From Pseudomonas sp. EpS/L25 (GTDB taxonomy: Bacteria; Pseudomonadota; Gammaproteobacteria; Pseudomonadales; Pseudomonadaceae): a stretch of DNA of 64,000 nucleotides. The notes below the pieces were generated by a model. That model worked only from the letters and a program-made list of their open reading frames with translations. It was not told the DNA's origin and did no database searches. The stretch is from positions 1,428,263 through 1,492,262 of the forward strand of contig NZ_LNUP01000002.1 of assembly GCF_001512295.1 (NCBI RefSeq), in the 5' to 3' direction. Each line of letters begins with the position of its first letter. Position 1 is the stretch's first letter. The position numbers were made by a program, and so were the translations under genes. Below, piece after piece: positions 39,885 to 50,270 of this stretch.

Positions 39885-40802
39885 TCAGCGCGCGCTGCTG
39901 ACCCCTTCCAGGGTCGCGAAGGAGGTGTCCTTGGCCGTCAGCAGGAAATCCTGCATGAAGGGCGCCTCCAGCATGTCCTCACGGATCGCCGCATAGAGCG
40001 TCGCATAGAGCCCTTTCTCTCCCAGTCGGCGCGCTGTCACGTAGCCGCGCGAGCTGTATTCGTGGATCGCCCAGTTGGGCAGGCAGCAGACACCACGGCC
40101 CGACGCTACCAGTTGCAGCATCATCACCGTCATCTCCGCCGTGCGTATCGACAGCGGTTCGACGTCCGCCGGATCGAGGAAGCGGGTGAAGATATCCAAC
40201 CGGTCGCGCTCCACTGGATAGGTGATCTGGGTCTCCTGGGCGAGATCCTCGGGCACGATATAGGGACGCTGCGCCAGGGGATGCTGGTTGGCCACCGCCA
40301 ACAGGGCTTCGTAGGTGAACAGCGGTACATAGGTGACGCCCGAGAGGTCCACCGGATCGGCTGTGACCACCAGGTCCAGATCGCCCCGCGCCAACGCCGG
40401 CAGGGGGGCAAAGGAGAAGCCCGACGCCAAGTCCAACTCCACTTCCGGCCAGGAATCGCGGAATTGGTCGATGGTGGGCATCAGCCATTGAAAGCAGCTG
40501 TGGCATTCGATGGCCATGTGCAGCCGACCCGCCGTTCCCCCCACCAGCCGTGCCAGATCCCGTTCCGCACTGCGCAGGTGCGGTAGTACCGCATCGGCGG
40601 TCTGCAGCAGGCGCAGGCCGGCACTGGTGAAGCGGATGGGTTTGGTTTTGCGGATGAACAGCGGGGTGCCCAGGCGCTCTTCCAGTTCCTTGAACTGGTG
40701 GGAAAGGGCGGACTGTGTCAGGTGCAAGCGTTCCGCAGCTTCCACCAGGCTGGAGGATTCGCGCAGGGCGTGCAGGGTTTTCAGGTGACGGAGTTCGAAC
40801 AT
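39885..40802 (-). CDS. metR: MetR, LysR-type regulator of methionine biosynthesis
   Basis: The 305-residue protein has an N-terminal winged helix-turn-helix (about 1-60, HLTQSALSHQFKELEERLGTPLF) and a LysR effector domain. The start MFELRHLKTLHALRESSSLVEAA and the overall length match MetR, which uses homocysteine as coinducer to activate met genes. The gene stands alone and converges with rpmE2 (22-base gap). Its target genes are not in the window. Confidence 0.88.
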   Translation of the reverse strand: MFELRHLKTLHALRESSSLVEAAERLHLTQSALSHQFKELEERLGTPLFIRKTKPIRFTSAGLRLLQTADAVLPHLRSAERDLARLVGGTAGRLHMAIECHSCFQWLMPTIDQFRDSWPEVELDLASGFSFAPLPALARGDLDLVVTADPVDLSGVTYVPLFTYEALLAVANQHPLAQRPYIVPEDLAQETQITYPVERDRLDIFTRFLDPADVEPLSIRTAEMTVMMLQLVASGRGVCCLPNWAIHEYSSRGYVTARRLGEKGLYATLYAAIREDMLEAPFMQDFLLTAKDTSFATLEGVSSAR

Positions 40803-40943
40803 GGCTGGGGCACGGGCACTAAAGGCCCATCATGAACGCTTTTCATGTTGCTGCCTATGCCCTCTGGGTGCCACCGTCCCAGGTACGCCAATCGCGCAGC
40901 GGTCCGGGACGTCGGTGGACGCCCCGGCCAGTACTGCCAGCGA

Positions 40944-42476
40944 TCAAGCGGCGTTGCTGCCCTTGTCTGCCTGGATCAGCGGAGCGGAGTGGGCGAGAAA
41001 ATTCTCCAGCGCCGACCGCTCGGCCGCAGTGAAGGTCAGGCCCAGCTTGGTACGGCGCCAGAGGATATCATCGGCGCTGGTTACCCATTCGTGACGCTGC
41101 AAGTATTCCACCTCGCGAACGTACAGGTCGGCACCCAGGACGGTACCTAGCTCGTCCACCGAGCGGGCATCGCCGAGCAGCGTCCAGACCCGGCTGCCGT
41201 AGGTAGTCGCCCAACGCTGTGCCAGGGCGGGTGTCAGGCCGCTGACCTTCTCCAGCAGTTCGCGAGTGAGGGCCTGGGGGGTGGTCATGGCCTCGCCGCC
41301 GGGCAGTGGCTCTACCGCCGTCCAGCTGCCACCCAGGGCTGGGAAGTAAGGCTGCAACTGAGCCATCGCCGACTCGGCGAGCTTGCGATAAGTGGTCAAC
41401 TTGCCGCCGAATACCGACAGCAGGGGCGCCCCCTGTTCTTCGGCCAGCGACAGGGTGTAGTCCCGGGTGATGGCCGAGGGATTGTCCGATTCGTCGTCGC
41501 ACAGCGGACGAACACCAGAGAAGCTGTGCAGCACGTCGTCACGGCTAAGCTGCTTGCGAAAATGCGCATTGGCCACGCCCAGCACGTAGTCGATTTCCTG
41601 CTCCGTGATGGTCACCTTGGCCGGGTCGCCCTGGTATTCGCGATCCGTGGTGCCGACCATGGTGTACTGGCCCAGGTAGGGAATGGCGAAGACGATGCGA
41701 CGATCTTCGTTCTGCATGATGTAGGCCTGCTCGCCTTCGTACAGCTTGGGCACGATGACGTGGCTACCCTGGATCAGGCGAATGCCGTAAGGCGATTTCT
41801 GTTGCAGATCCTGGCGAATGAAGCTGGCTACCCAGGGACCGGCGGCGTTCACCAGGGCCTTGGCGCGAATCTGCTGGCGACCTGCGGGTCCTTCGAGGTC
41901 CACCTCCCACTGGCCGTCCACTCGACGGGCGCTGACGCAGCGGGTGCGGGTGACGATCTCGGCGCCCTTCTCCCGTGCCTGCATGGCGTTGAGCACCACC
42001 AGGCGGGCGTCGTCCACCCAGCAGTCGGAGTATTCGAAGCCGCGCTTGATCTCGGCCTTGAGCGGACCGTGGGCGTCGAACTTCAGACCACGGGAGCCCG
42101 GCAGCTTTTCCCGCTTGCCCAGATGGTCATAAAGGAACAGGCCGGCGCGGATCATCCAGGCCGGACGCAGATGCGGACGATGGGGCAGCACGAAACGCAT
42201 CGGCTTGACGATATGCGGCGCCTTGGCCAGCAGCACCTCGCGTTCGGCCAGGGCTTCGCGTACCAGGCGGAATTCGTGATGCTCCAGATAACGCAGGCCA
42301 CCATGGATCAGCTTGCTGCTGGCGGAAGAGGTATGGCTCGCCAGGTCGTCGCGCTCACAAAGGAACACCGACAGACCCCGGCCCGCTGCGTCGGCAGCGA
42401 TGCCGACGCCGTTGATACCACCGCCGATGACGGCGAGATCGTAGGTCCGGGGAGTTACGGTGGATGCCTGGGCCAT
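40944..42476 (-). CDS. glpD: Aerobic glycerol-3-phosphate dehydrogenase
   Basis: The 510-residue FAD enzyme oxidises sn-glycerol-3-phosphate to dihydroxyacetone phosphate and passes electrons to ubiquinone at the inner membrane. The FAD loop YDLAVIGGGINGVGIAADAAGRG is at the start, with SSASSKLIHGGLRYLEH shortly after and the C-terminal helical domain closing the protein. AGGAGG precedes the ATG. It is the last glp gene but has its own control region: two GlpR half-sites lie within 50 bases upstream. Confidence 0.96.
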   Translation of the reverse strand: MAQASTVTPRTYDLAVIGGGINGVGIAADAAGRGLSVFLCERDDLASHTSSASSKLIHGGLRYLEHHEFRLVREALAEREVLLAKAPHIVKPMRFVLPHRPHLRPAWMIRAGLFLYDHLGKREKLPGSRGLKFDAHGPLKAEIKRGFEYSDCWVDDARLVVLNAMQAREKGAEIVTRTRCVSARRVDGQWEVDLEGPAGRQQIRAKALVNAAGPWVASFIRQDLQQKSPYGIRLIQGSHVIVPKLYEGEQAYIMQNEDRRIVFAIPYLGQYTMVGTTDREYQGDPAKVTITEQEIDYVLGVANAHFRKQLSRDDVLHSFSGVRPLCDDESDNPSAITRDYTLSLAEEQGAPLLSVFGGKLTTYRKLAESAMAQLQPYFPALGGSWTAVEPLPGGEAMTTPQALTRELLEKVSGLTPALAQRWATTYGSRVWTLLGDARSVDELGTVLGADLYVREVEYLQRHEWVTSADDILWRRTKLGLTFTAAERSALENFLAHSAPLIQADKGSNAA

Positions 42477-42490
42477 GGTGCCTCCTGTGA

Positions 42491-42521
42491 AACGAACATA
42501 ATTATTCGGTTTCGAACATGA
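42491..42521 (-). promoter_or_regulatory. GlpR operator(s) upstream of glpD
   Basis: On the coding strand the site ATGTTCGAAACCGAATAAT matches the enterobacterial GlpR consensus (WATGTTCGWTAWCGAACATW) in both half-sites, and a further half-site ATGTTCGTTT follows at once. They lie 15-45 bases before glpD. The region also holds the RBS (AGGAGG). Confidence 0.7.
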
Positions 42522-42631
42522 TAGCCCAGAGAAAAGGGGTGTTCTAGCTGGGCTCCTCTTCTGAGACCGCTAAAACGAAAAAAAACGAATATATGCGAAG
42601 GTTTGGCGACGAATGGTCGTCGCCAGGGACG

Positions 42632-43396
42632 TCAACGTGGGCGTGCCACTTCCACCTTCACCTGCCACTCCTTCAGGCAGCGGGCAAAGGCGGGGGAGGG
42701 CTCTCGTTCGGTAAAGAGGTGGTCGATCTGCTCGAGGCTGCCCAGGCGAATCATGGCGTTGCGGCCGAACTTGCTGGAGTCGGCGGCGAGAAACACCTGG
42801 CGGGCGTTATGGATGATGGCCTGGGAGACACAGACTTCCTGGTAGTCGAAGTCGAGCAGCGTGCCGTCCTCGTCGATGCCGCTGATACCGACCAGGGCGT
42901 AGTCGACCTTGAACTGCTTGATGAAGTCGGCGGTGGCCTGGCCCACCACGCCGCCGTCGCTACGCACCTTGCCGCTGGCGATGAGGACGTCGAAGTCGTC
43001 CTTGGCGCTGAGGATGTTCGCCACATGCAGGTTGTTGGTGATGACCTTGAGGCTGCGATGCCCGAGCAGCGCGTGGGCGATCGCCTCGGTGGTGGTGCCG
43101 ATATTGATGAACAGCGAGGCGTGGTCCGGCACCGCGGCGGCGACGGCTTCGGCGATCAGGCGCTTTTCTTCGCGCATCTGGCCGGCCCTCATGCTGTACT
43201 CGGTGTTCTCTACGCTGGAATCGTGGGCGGCGCCGCCGTGGTAGCGCCGCAGCAGTCCGCCTTCGGCGAGCTGGTTGATGTCACGACGGATCGTCTGGGG
43301 GGTGACGGAGAAATGTTGCGCCAGTTCTTCGATGCTGACGTAGCCGCGCTCACGGACCAGTTCGAGAATCTGCTGTTGGCGAGGCGCCAGGCTCAT
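42632..43396 (-). CDS. glpR: GlpR, DeoR-family repressor of the glycerol regulon
   Basis: The 254-residue repressor starts [26 protein letters not shown] with a winged helix-turn-helix ([15 protein letters not shown]) and continues with the DeoR sugar-phosphate sensor fold ([36 protein letters not shown]). It binds glycerol-3-phosphate. The start at 43396 gives family length; an upstream in-frame ATG was rejected. Operators matching its consensus occur before glpF and glpD, so it represses both, including its own operon. Confidence 0.95.
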   Translation of the reverse strand: MSLAPRQQQILELVRERGYVSIEELAQHFSVTPQTIRRDINQLAEGGLLRRYHGGAAHDSSVENTEYSMRAGQMREEKRLIAEAVAAAVPDHASLFINIGTTTEAIAHALLGHRSLKVITNNLHVANILSAKDDFDVLIASGKVRSDGGVVGQATADFIKQFKVDYALVGISGIDEDGTLLDFDYQEVCVSQAIIHNARQVFLAADSSKFGRNAMIRLGSLEQIDHLFTEREPSPAFARCLKEWQVKVEVARPR

Positions 43397-43480
43397 TGCG
43401 GCTTCCTTGAGGTGATCGAGTAAATTCACAGAGGATGCCGGAGGTCTTTCAGCGTGGAAAGCGCTTGTCGCGCAAAGCAA

Positions 43481-43504
43481 GACCGGCGTCGGAAGACGCC
43501 GGTC
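43481..43504 (-). terminator. Strong hairpin between glpK and glpR
   Basis: A perfect 10-bp stem (GACCGGCGTC / GACGCCGGTC) with a 4-base loop lies in the 170-base gap. Read leftward it is followed by TTGCTTT, a weak T-rich tract. It may partly terminate or stabilise the glpFK message and so set a lower level for glpR. Confidence 0.65.
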
Positions 43505-43566
43505 TCGTTGGGGGTCGTCAGGAACGCCATCAGGCAGATGCCGGCGGCGTTCGGATCGGCTTCGAC

Positions 43567-45105
<1,539 letters not shown>

Positions 45106-45978
45106 TCAGGACGCCTTGGAGGCGGAGGTCACTTCGGTGCGGGCACTGTCCTCGGTCTTGGCCGGGACGTCGCAGGCACCCGAAGCCAGGCCGGGCAGAT
45201 GGCGGCAGATCAGCGCCTTGTAACCGGCGGCGCCAAGGCAGGCCCCGACGATGGGCGCGAAGATCGGCACCAGGAAGTAGGGGATGTCCCGGCCTCCGGT
45301 GAAGGCGATCTCACCCCAGCCGGCGAAGAAGGTCATCAGCTTCGGCCCGAAATCCCGCGCCGGGTTCATGGCGAAGCCGGTCAGCGGACCCATGGAGCCG
45401 CCGATCACGGCGATCAGCAGGCCGATCAGCAGGGGCGCGAGCGGGCCACGGGGCAGACCGTTGCCGTCGTCGGTGAGGGCCATGATCATCGCCAGCAGGA
45501 TGGCGGTGATGACGGTCTCCACCAGGAAGGCCTGGCCGATCGACAGGGAAGGGTTGGCGTAGGTGGAGAAGACGCCGGCCAACTCCAGGCTCGCCTGGCT
45601 ACCGCGGATCATGTGGTGCGCCTGTTCATAATCGAAAAACAGGCTGCTGTAGAGTCCGTAGACCAGCGCCGCGCCGCAGAAGGCGCCAGCGACCTGGGCC
45701 AGGATGTAGGCCGGGACCTTGCGTCTTTCGAAGCCGCCGAACAGCCAGAGGGCGATGGTGACGGCAGGGCTGAGGTGCGCACCGGAGACGCCAGCGGCGA
45801 GATAGACCGCCATGCTCACACCCACGCCCCAGATGATGCTGATTTCCCACAAGCCAAGCGTCGCACCGCCGACCTTCGCCGCGGCCACGCAACCGGTACC
45901 GAAGAAGATGAGCAGGGCAGTGCCGAGGAACTCGGCGATACATTGACCGCGTAAGGTTGGAGCGAGGGGAGTACTCAT
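45106..45978 (-). CDS. glpF: Glycerol facilitator (aquaglyceroporin) with altered first NPA motif
   Basis: The 290-residue protein has the six-helix aquaporin fold with two half-helices. The second NPA motif is intact (FAMNPARDFGPKL), and the flanking GVSGAHL and Arg of the selectivity filter are as expected. The first motif, canonically GAHLNPAV, reads GAHLSPAV here: the pore-lining Asn is Ser. The glpFKR order and the operators upstream support a glycerol uptake role. It heads the operon. Confidence 0.93.
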   Translation of the reverse strand: MSTPLAPTLRGQCIAEFLGTALLIFFGTGCVAAAKVGGATLGLWEISIIWGVGVSMAVYLAAGVSGAHLSPAVTIALWLFGGFERRKVPAYILAQVAGAFCGAALVYGLYSSLFFDYEQAHHMIRGSQASLELAGVFSTYANPSLSIGQAFLVETVITAILLAMIMALTDDGNGLPRGPLAPLLIGLLIAVIGGSMGPLTGFAMNPARDFGPKLMTFFAGWGEIAFTGGRDIPYFLVPIFAPIVGACLGAAGYKALICRHLPGLASGACDVPAKTEDSARTEVTSASKAS

Positions 45979-46025
45979 TTAGGAGCCTCGTGTTGTTGTA
46001 TTTATTAAGGGGTAGCTGGATAGCT

Positions 46026-46071
46026 ATTTGTTCGCAACCGAAAATCTAATTTCAAATTCGAAAACTGTCAA
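46026..46071 (-). promoter_or_regulatory. glpF promoter with overlapping GlpR operator
   Basis: On the coding strand -35 TTGACA (46066-46071) and -10 TAGATT (46043-46048) are 17 bases apart. Immediately downstream, ATTTTCGGTTGCGAACAAAT (46026-46045) resembles the GlpR consensus and overlaps the -10, and TTTTCGAATTTGAAA in the spacer is a possible second site. GlpR would thus block initiation. Confidence 0.7.
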
Positions 46072-46273
46072 AGCCCCTGAGCGCAAAAACAGTGACGACG
46101 TTCGACAATTCATTGCCAATGCGACGGTGCCTGCTACCTTGGTCATGTAGGTCCGCGAGACGAATTCCACGTTGCCAGGTCTGACGTACTGCCCGTCGAT
46201 GCCGGCCCAGCCCAGGGAGGGCGCGGGTAACGCCGACTTTCGCCGTTCATCTTTCTCTGCTCAGGTAGCGTGC

Positions 46274-47056
46274 ATGTCCCTAGAATTCCATCAGGTCGAT
46301 GCCTTCACCGATCAGCCCTTCCGTGGCAATCCCGCCGCCGTGTATCGACTGGAGAGCTGGCCAGCCGACGAGCTGCTGCAGCGCATCGCCGCCGAGCACA
46401 ACCTTTCGGAAACCGCCTTCGTGGTCCGTGAGGGCGATACCTGGCGGATTCGCTGGTTCACACCGCGCGTGGAAGTACCGCTCTGCGGTCACGCCACCCT
46501 GGCCACGGCGCACGTGCTGTTCGAGATATACGGGGAGGCGGGTGATCGGCTGGAGTTCATCAGCCAGTCCGGCACCCTGAGGGTGTTCCGAGAGCCGGAC
46601 GGCTTGCTGGCGCTGGATTTTCCCGCGCTGGTGCCCTCGGAGCTGGGGGTCACGCCGGAGCTGGAGCGGGCACTGCGGGTGTCGCCGGTGGATGCCCTGG
46701 CCGCCGATAAGTTGCTGGTGCTGCTGGAGTCCGAGCAGGCGGTGCGTGACTGCACACCGGACCTCGCCGCCATCGCCCGGCTGCCCTGGCAAGGCGTCAT
46801 CGTCACGGCTCGCGGCCAGGAGGTCGATTTCGTGTCGCGCTTCTTCGCGCCGGCGGTGGGGGTGGCCGAAGACCCGGTCACCGGCTCGGCGCATTGCAGC
46901 CTGATTCCCTACTGGTCGCGACGACTGGCCAAGCGGATGCTCACCGCCCAGCAATTGTCGGCCCGGGGTGGGCAGCTCTGGTGTCGTCTGGATGGGGATC
47001 GCGTCAGTATCGCCGGGCGGGCGGTAACGGTGTTCAGCGGGCGCCTGCTGCTCTGA
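46274..47056 (+). CDS. PhzF-family isomerase/epimerase
   Basis: The 260-residue protein starts at ATG 46274 (MSLEFHQVDAFTDQPFRGNP) and shows the PhzF fold motifs: catalytic Glu46 in NLSETAFV, CGHATLATAHVL and DPVTGSAHCSL. Despite the name, most members are not phenazine enzymes, and no other phz gene is here; the substrate is unknown (amino-acid-like compounds are typical). The ribosome site is weak. It converges with argF across a shared hairpin. Confidence 0.9.
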   Translation: MSLEFHQVDAFTDQPFRGNPAAVYRLESWPADELLQRIAAEHNLSETAFVVREGDTWRIRWFTPRVEVPLCGHATLATAHVLFEIYGEAGDRLEFISQSGTLRVFREPDGLLALDFPALVPSELGVTPELERALRVSPVDALAADKLLVLLESEQAVRDCTPDLAAIARLPWQGVIVTARGQEVDFVSRFFAPAVGVAEDPVTGSAHCSLIPYWSRRLAKRMLTAQQLSARGGQLWCRLDGDRVSIAGRAVTVFSGRLLL

Positions 47057-47060
47057 TCCG

Positions 47061-47093
47061 GAGGCTTCGGGTACTCGCTATGCCCGAAGCCTC
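47061..47093. terminator. Hairpin between convergent phzF-like gene and argF
   Basis: An 11-bp perfect stem (GAGGCTTCGGG / CCCGAAGCCTC, loop 11) begins 4 bases after the phzF-like stop. It lacks a clear T-run on either strand, so termination is uncertain, but its position between two convergent genes makes it the likely 3' end structure. Confidence 0.5.
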
Positions 47094-47101
47094 TGCCGCG
47101 A

Positions 47102-48019
47102 TCAGGCTTGCAGCGGTGGCTTGATGAGGAATTCCAGCAGGGCCTTCTGCGCGTGCAGGCGATTCTCGGCTTCGTCCCAGACGACGGCACGGGGATCATC
47201 GAGCAGGGTATGGCTGATCTCCTCGCCGCGATGGGCTGGCAGGCAGTGCATGAAGAGCACATCGGGCGCCGCCCCGTCGAGCAGTTCCGCGGTCACCTGG
47301 TAGGGCTTGAAGGCTGCCAGGCGCAAGCGGGTTTCCTCCTCCTGGCCCATCGAGGTCCAGACGTCGGTGCTGACCAGGTGGGCCTGGGCCACGGCCTCGC
47401 GCGGATCGCGAACCACGCGGACCCGGTCGCCCGCGCGGGCGAGGAAGCGTGGATTGGGCTCGTAGCCTTCCGGACAGGCGATGCGCAGGTGGAAGTCCAG
47501 CTGTTCGGCGGCCTCGATGTAGCTGTTGCACATGTTGTTGCCGTCGCCGATCCAGGCCACCGTCTTGCCCTGGATGTCGCCCCGGTATTCGAAGAAGGTC
47601 TGCATGTCGGCCAGCAGCTGACAGGGATGCAGGTCGTCCGACAGGCCGTTGATCACCGGCACCTTGGAGTTGGCAGCGAAGGTGGTGAGCATCTCGTGGG
47701 CGAAGGTACGGATCATCACCCCGTCGAGCATGCTGGACATGACCCGGGCGCTGTCCGGTACCGGTTCACCGCGGCCGAGTTGGGTGTCGCGGGAGGACAG
47801 GAAGATCGCCTGGCCGCCGAGTTGGATCATGCCGGCCTCGAAGGAGAGGCGGGTACGGGTCGAGGCCTTCTCGAAGATCATGCCCAGGACACGGTTGCGC
47901 AGGGGCTCGTGCAGGACGCCCCGGTTGCGCAGGGCCTTGAGTTCGATGCCGCGATTGATGAGCTGGCGCAGTTCCGCGGAGGAACAGTCCATGAAAGAAA
48001 GAAAATGGCGAACCGTCAT
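47102..48019 (-). CDS. argF: Anabolic ornithine carbamoyltransferase
   Basis: The 305-residue enzyme joins carbamoyl phosphate and ornithine to citrulline for arginine synthesis. Motifs: [16 protein letters not shown] (carbamoyl phosphate site) and [12 protein letters not shown] (ornithine side). The length of 305 and the sequence match the anabolic enzyme, not the about 335-residue catabolic ArcB. In P. aeruginosa argF is repressed by ArgR; a TGTCGC half-site at 48133-48138 could be a remnant, but I could not define a full ArgR box. Confidence 0.93.
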   Translation of the reverse strand: MTVRHFLSFMDCSSAELRQLINRGIELKALRNRGVLHEPLRNRVLGMIFEKASTRTRLSFEAGMIQLGGQAIFLSSRDTQLGRGEPVPDSARVMSSMLDGVMIRTFAHEMLTTFAANSKVPVINGLSDDLHPCQLLADMQTFFEYRGDIQGKTVAWIGDGNNMCNSYIEAAEQLDFHLRIACPEGYEPNPRFLARAGDRVRVVRDPREAVAQAHLVSTDVWTSMGQEEETRLRLAAFKPYQVTAELLDGAAPDVLFMHCLPAHRGEEISHTLLDDPRAVVWDEAENRLHAQKALLEFLIKPPLQA

Positions 48020-48227
48020 TTCGTTACCCTAGCGTCCCATCCAGGTAACGGCCGCCCGTGAAGGGCGCGGCGAACCTGAGAACATGCCGTTTCGAACGGC
48101 GGAAAGACCAAAGGCGAAATGGTATAAGTTCATGTCGCATTTTACCACCATCGCACGCCTGGGCTTTTCCGGCCTGCCGGACGTGCGCTGGTGGCGGGCC
48201 GAAGCCCATTGGCTGCTGGGCTGGACC

Positions 48228-48635
48228 TTACAGCAGGTCGGCTGGCACCTTGCCGCCGTTGTCGGCGAGCTTCTGCAGGACGGCCTTGTGCAACCACATG
48301 TTCATCTGGGCGGAGTCGCCCAGCTTGTCGGCCGGGCAGTTCAGCTCCTTGGCCAGCTCCTGACGGGCGGCGAGGCTGCTATCCAGGTCGAGCAACTTGA
48401 GCAGATCGACGATGGAGGTCTTCCAGTTGAGCCGTTCGCCCTTCTGGGCGGCCAGGGCATCGAGCTTGGCAGTGACGTCCACCTGGCTGATGGGCGTTGC
48501 GTCACCGGCCGGAGCCGGGCTGCCAGCCGGCGCCCCAGTGTCGGTCGCGCCGGTGGCGGGTGCGGCGGCGGCGGGGGTGTCCGCCTGAGCTTCGCCGATG
48601 CCGAGCTTGGAAAGGATCTTGCTGAACAGGCTCAT
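48228..48635 (-). CDS. DUF3597 domain protein
   Basis: The 135-residue protein starts MSLFSKILSKLGIGEAQAD, has a low-complexity Ala/Pro/Gly/Thr linker (about 18-48) and ends with a compact helical domain (VDVTAKLDALAAQKGERLNW, KTSIVDLLKLLDLDSSLAAR, ELAKELNCP, NMWLHKAVLQKLADNGGKVP), the DUF3597 pattern. AGGAG precedes the ATG. The family is uncharacterised; the linker suggests a tethered helical domain. It lies upstream of argF on the same strand but is separated from it by 208 bases. Confidence 0.88.
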   Translation of the reverse strand: MSLFSKILSKLGIGEAQADTPAAAAPATGATDTGAPAGSPAPAGDATPISQVDVTAKLDALAAQKGERLNWKTSIVDLLKLLDLDSSLAARQELAKELNCPADKLGDSAQMNMWLHKAVLQKLADNGGKVPADLL

Positions 48636-48872
48636 GGAGTTCTCCTGGGATCATGAAACAGGCGCACCGAGCGGCGCCTACCCTTAACCTGACCATAGGC
48701 CCGCCGGCAAAGTTTGCCGGTCGCCGATCGGATGCGCTGTCGCGAACGGCCTGGCAGGCGCGTGGTCGATTACCCATTCGGGGCGCGCCGGCAAGGGCTC
48801 GCCCTCGTGGAAATTCCGGCGTTTGACGGGCCTTTCCGTTACAATCGTCCCACCGTATTAGCGAGGTGCATC

Positions 48873-49199
48873 GTGGACATCATCGATACCATCAAAGACC
48901 AGATTGCCAACAACCCCGTGCTGCTCTACATGAAGGGTTCGCCGAACGCGCCTCAGTGCGGTTTCTCGTCCCGTGCCGCCCAGGTGCTGATGGCCTGTGG
49001 CGAGAAGTTCGCCTACGTCGATATCCTGCAGAACCCGGAAATCCGCGCCAACCTGCCCAAGTACGCCAACTGGCCGACCTTCCCGCAGCTGTGGGTCGGT
49101 GGTGAACTGGTCGGCGGCAGCGACATCCTGGCCGAGCTGTACGAGAAGGGCGAGCTGCAGACCCTGATCAAGCAGGCCGTGGAGCAGAAGGACGCCTGA
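48873..49199 (+). CDS. grxD: Monothiol glutaredoxin GrxD
   Basis: The 108-residue protein starts at GTG 48873 (GAGG 6-9 bases upstream) and reads MDIIDTIKDQIANNPVLLYMKG. The CGFS active site is present (APQCGFSSRAAQ), followed by NWPTFPQLWVGGELVGGSDI. GrxD binds a [2Fe-2S] cluster with glutathione and delivers iron-sulfur clusters. It lies next to bfr and bfd, as in P. aeruginosa, which fits iron handling. The shared terminator follows. Confidence 0.95.
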   Translation: MDIIDTIKDQIANNPVLLYMKGSPNAPQCGFSSRAAQVLMACGEKFAYVDILQNPEIRANLPKYANWPTFPQLWVGGELVGGSDILAELYEKGELQTLIKQAVEQKDA

Positions 49200-49215
49200 T
49201 TCCTTCTCTTGCGCC

Positions 49216-49250
49216 CATGAAAAAGCCCGCATCGAGCGGGCTTTTTCATG
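49216..49250. terminator. Bidirectional terminator between grxD and bfr
   Basis: A near-perfect palindrome, CATGAAAAAGCCCGC / GCGGGCTTTTTCATG with loop ATCGA, provides T-runs on both strands. It serves rightward grxD and leftward bfr, whose stops lie 17 and 25 bases away. Confidence 0.93.
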
Positions 49251-49274
49251 GGTACGATTCAGTCAGTCAGTCAC

Positions 49275-49754
49275 TCAGTCATCGTCGTCGTGCATCTGCG
49301 ACTGGATGTAGTTCTCGATGCCGACGCTGGCGATCAGGGTCAGCTGGGTCTCCAGCCAATCGATGTGCTCTTCCTCGGACTCGAGGATGTCCTTGAGCAT
49401 GTCGCGGCTCACGTAGTCGCGCACGCTTTCGCAGTAGGTGATGGCTTCGCGCAGGTCGGCCACGGCGCTGATCTCCAGGCGCAGGTCGCACTGGATCATC
49501 TCCTGGGTGTTTTCGCCGATCATCAGCTTGCCCAGGTCCTGCAGGTTGGGCAGGCCTTCCAGGAACAGGATGCGCTCGATCAGGCGATCGGCGTGCTTCA
49601 TCTCGTCGATGGATTCCTTGTACTCGTGGTGGCCGAGCTTGCGGATCCCCCAGTCGTTGTACATCCGCGAATGCAAGAAGTACTGGTTGATGGCGACCAG
49701 TTCGTTGCCGAGGATCTTGTTCAAATGCTGGATGACGGTGATATCGCCTTTCAT
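49275..49754 (-). CDS. bfr: Bacterioferritin (BfrB type)
   Basis: The 159-residue ferritin subunit begins [19 protein letters not shown]. Heme-binding Met52 ([15 protein letters not shown]) and the ferroxidase ligands (Glu in the first helix, E-x-x-H pairs such as EMKHAD and EEEHIDWLE) are present, so this is heme-bearing bacterioferritin that assembles into a 24-mer iron store. The partner ferredoxin gene bfd is 190 bases upstream on the same strand. A TTGACA lies in the gap, but no good -10 was seen with it. Confidence 0.95.
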   Translation of the reverse strand: MKGDITVIQHLNKILGNELVAINQYFLHSRMYNDWGIRKLGHHEYKESIDEMKHADRLIERILFLEGLPNLQDLGKLMIGENTQEMIQCDLRLEISAVADLREAITYCESVRDYVSRDMLKDILESEEEHIDWLETQLTLIASVGIENYIQSQMHDDDD

Positions 49755-49901
49755 GGCCTGACCTGCGAAGGGGATGGGATTGCCGCGAGTCTGAGCGTCG
49801 AAAAGGCCTTTGTCAAAAGCTTAAGTCGTTGAAAAATCGACGAAAATCGAACGGTAATCGAAAGCTTTTCCATCCTTTTCGTAAACGTTTGATTAGACAA
49901 T

Positions 49902-49930
49902 AAAAAAGCCGGACACGAGGTCCGGCTCTT
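49902..49930 (-). terminator. Terminator after bfd
   Basis: Stem AGCCGGA / TCCGGCT with loop CACGAGG is followed, reading leftward, by a long T-run. It ends bfd just past its stop, so bfr needs its own promoter. Confidence 0.88.
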
Positions 49931-49944
49931 TCACAAAAAAACGC

Positions 49945-50160
49945 TTAGACGCGGGGGACGTCCAGAGCATAGGCAAGCTGCTGGGCGCCATGCAGCTCGC
50001 CGAGGGTCTCCTTGACCACCTGCTTGGCCAGGCAGGCGCACTTGCCGCACTGGGTGGCGCAACCGGTGCTTTCCCGAACTTCCCGATAACTGCAGCAGCC
50101 GTCGTAGATGGCTTCACGGATCTGCTTGTCGGTCACGCCACGGCAAAGACACACGTACAT
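49945..50160 (-). CDS. bfd: Bacterioferritin-associated ferredoxin Bfd
   Basis: The 71-residue protein starts MYVCLCRGVTDKQIREAI and holds the four cluster cysteines in the Bfd spacing (VCLC ... GKCACL). Its [2Fe-2S] cluster gives electrons to bacterioferritin heme to release stored iron. A Fur box lies 41 bases upstream, so iron starvation should induce it, as known for P. aeruginosa bfd. Confidence 0.95.
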   Translation of the reverse strand: MYVCLCRGVTDKQIREAIYDGCCSYREVRESTGCATQCGKCACLAKQVVKETLGELHGAQQLAYALDVPRV

Positions 50161-50200
50161 GGATCGCCTGCTGAATGAGTGGAGGTGCCGCCAAAGCTAA

Positions 50201-50221
50201 TGACAATGAGAATGATTGTCA
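50201..50221 (-). promoter_or_regulatory. Fur box upstream of bfd
   Basis: TGACAATGAGAATGATTGTCA is a near-perfect palindrome and matches the Fur consensus core (GATAATGATAATCATTATC) at most positions. It stands 41 bases before the bfd start codon and is AT-rich compared with its surroundings. Confidence 0.85.
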
Positions 50222-50270
50222 AAGTTGTAGGCGGCAAAATCTCATCAAAGGCCGCTCAGGCGACGAGTGG

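Noticed and set aside
48120-48150. ArgR box before argF (TGTCGC at 48133)
   Set aside because: Only one half-site core is present and the second half does not match, so I did not list it as an operator.
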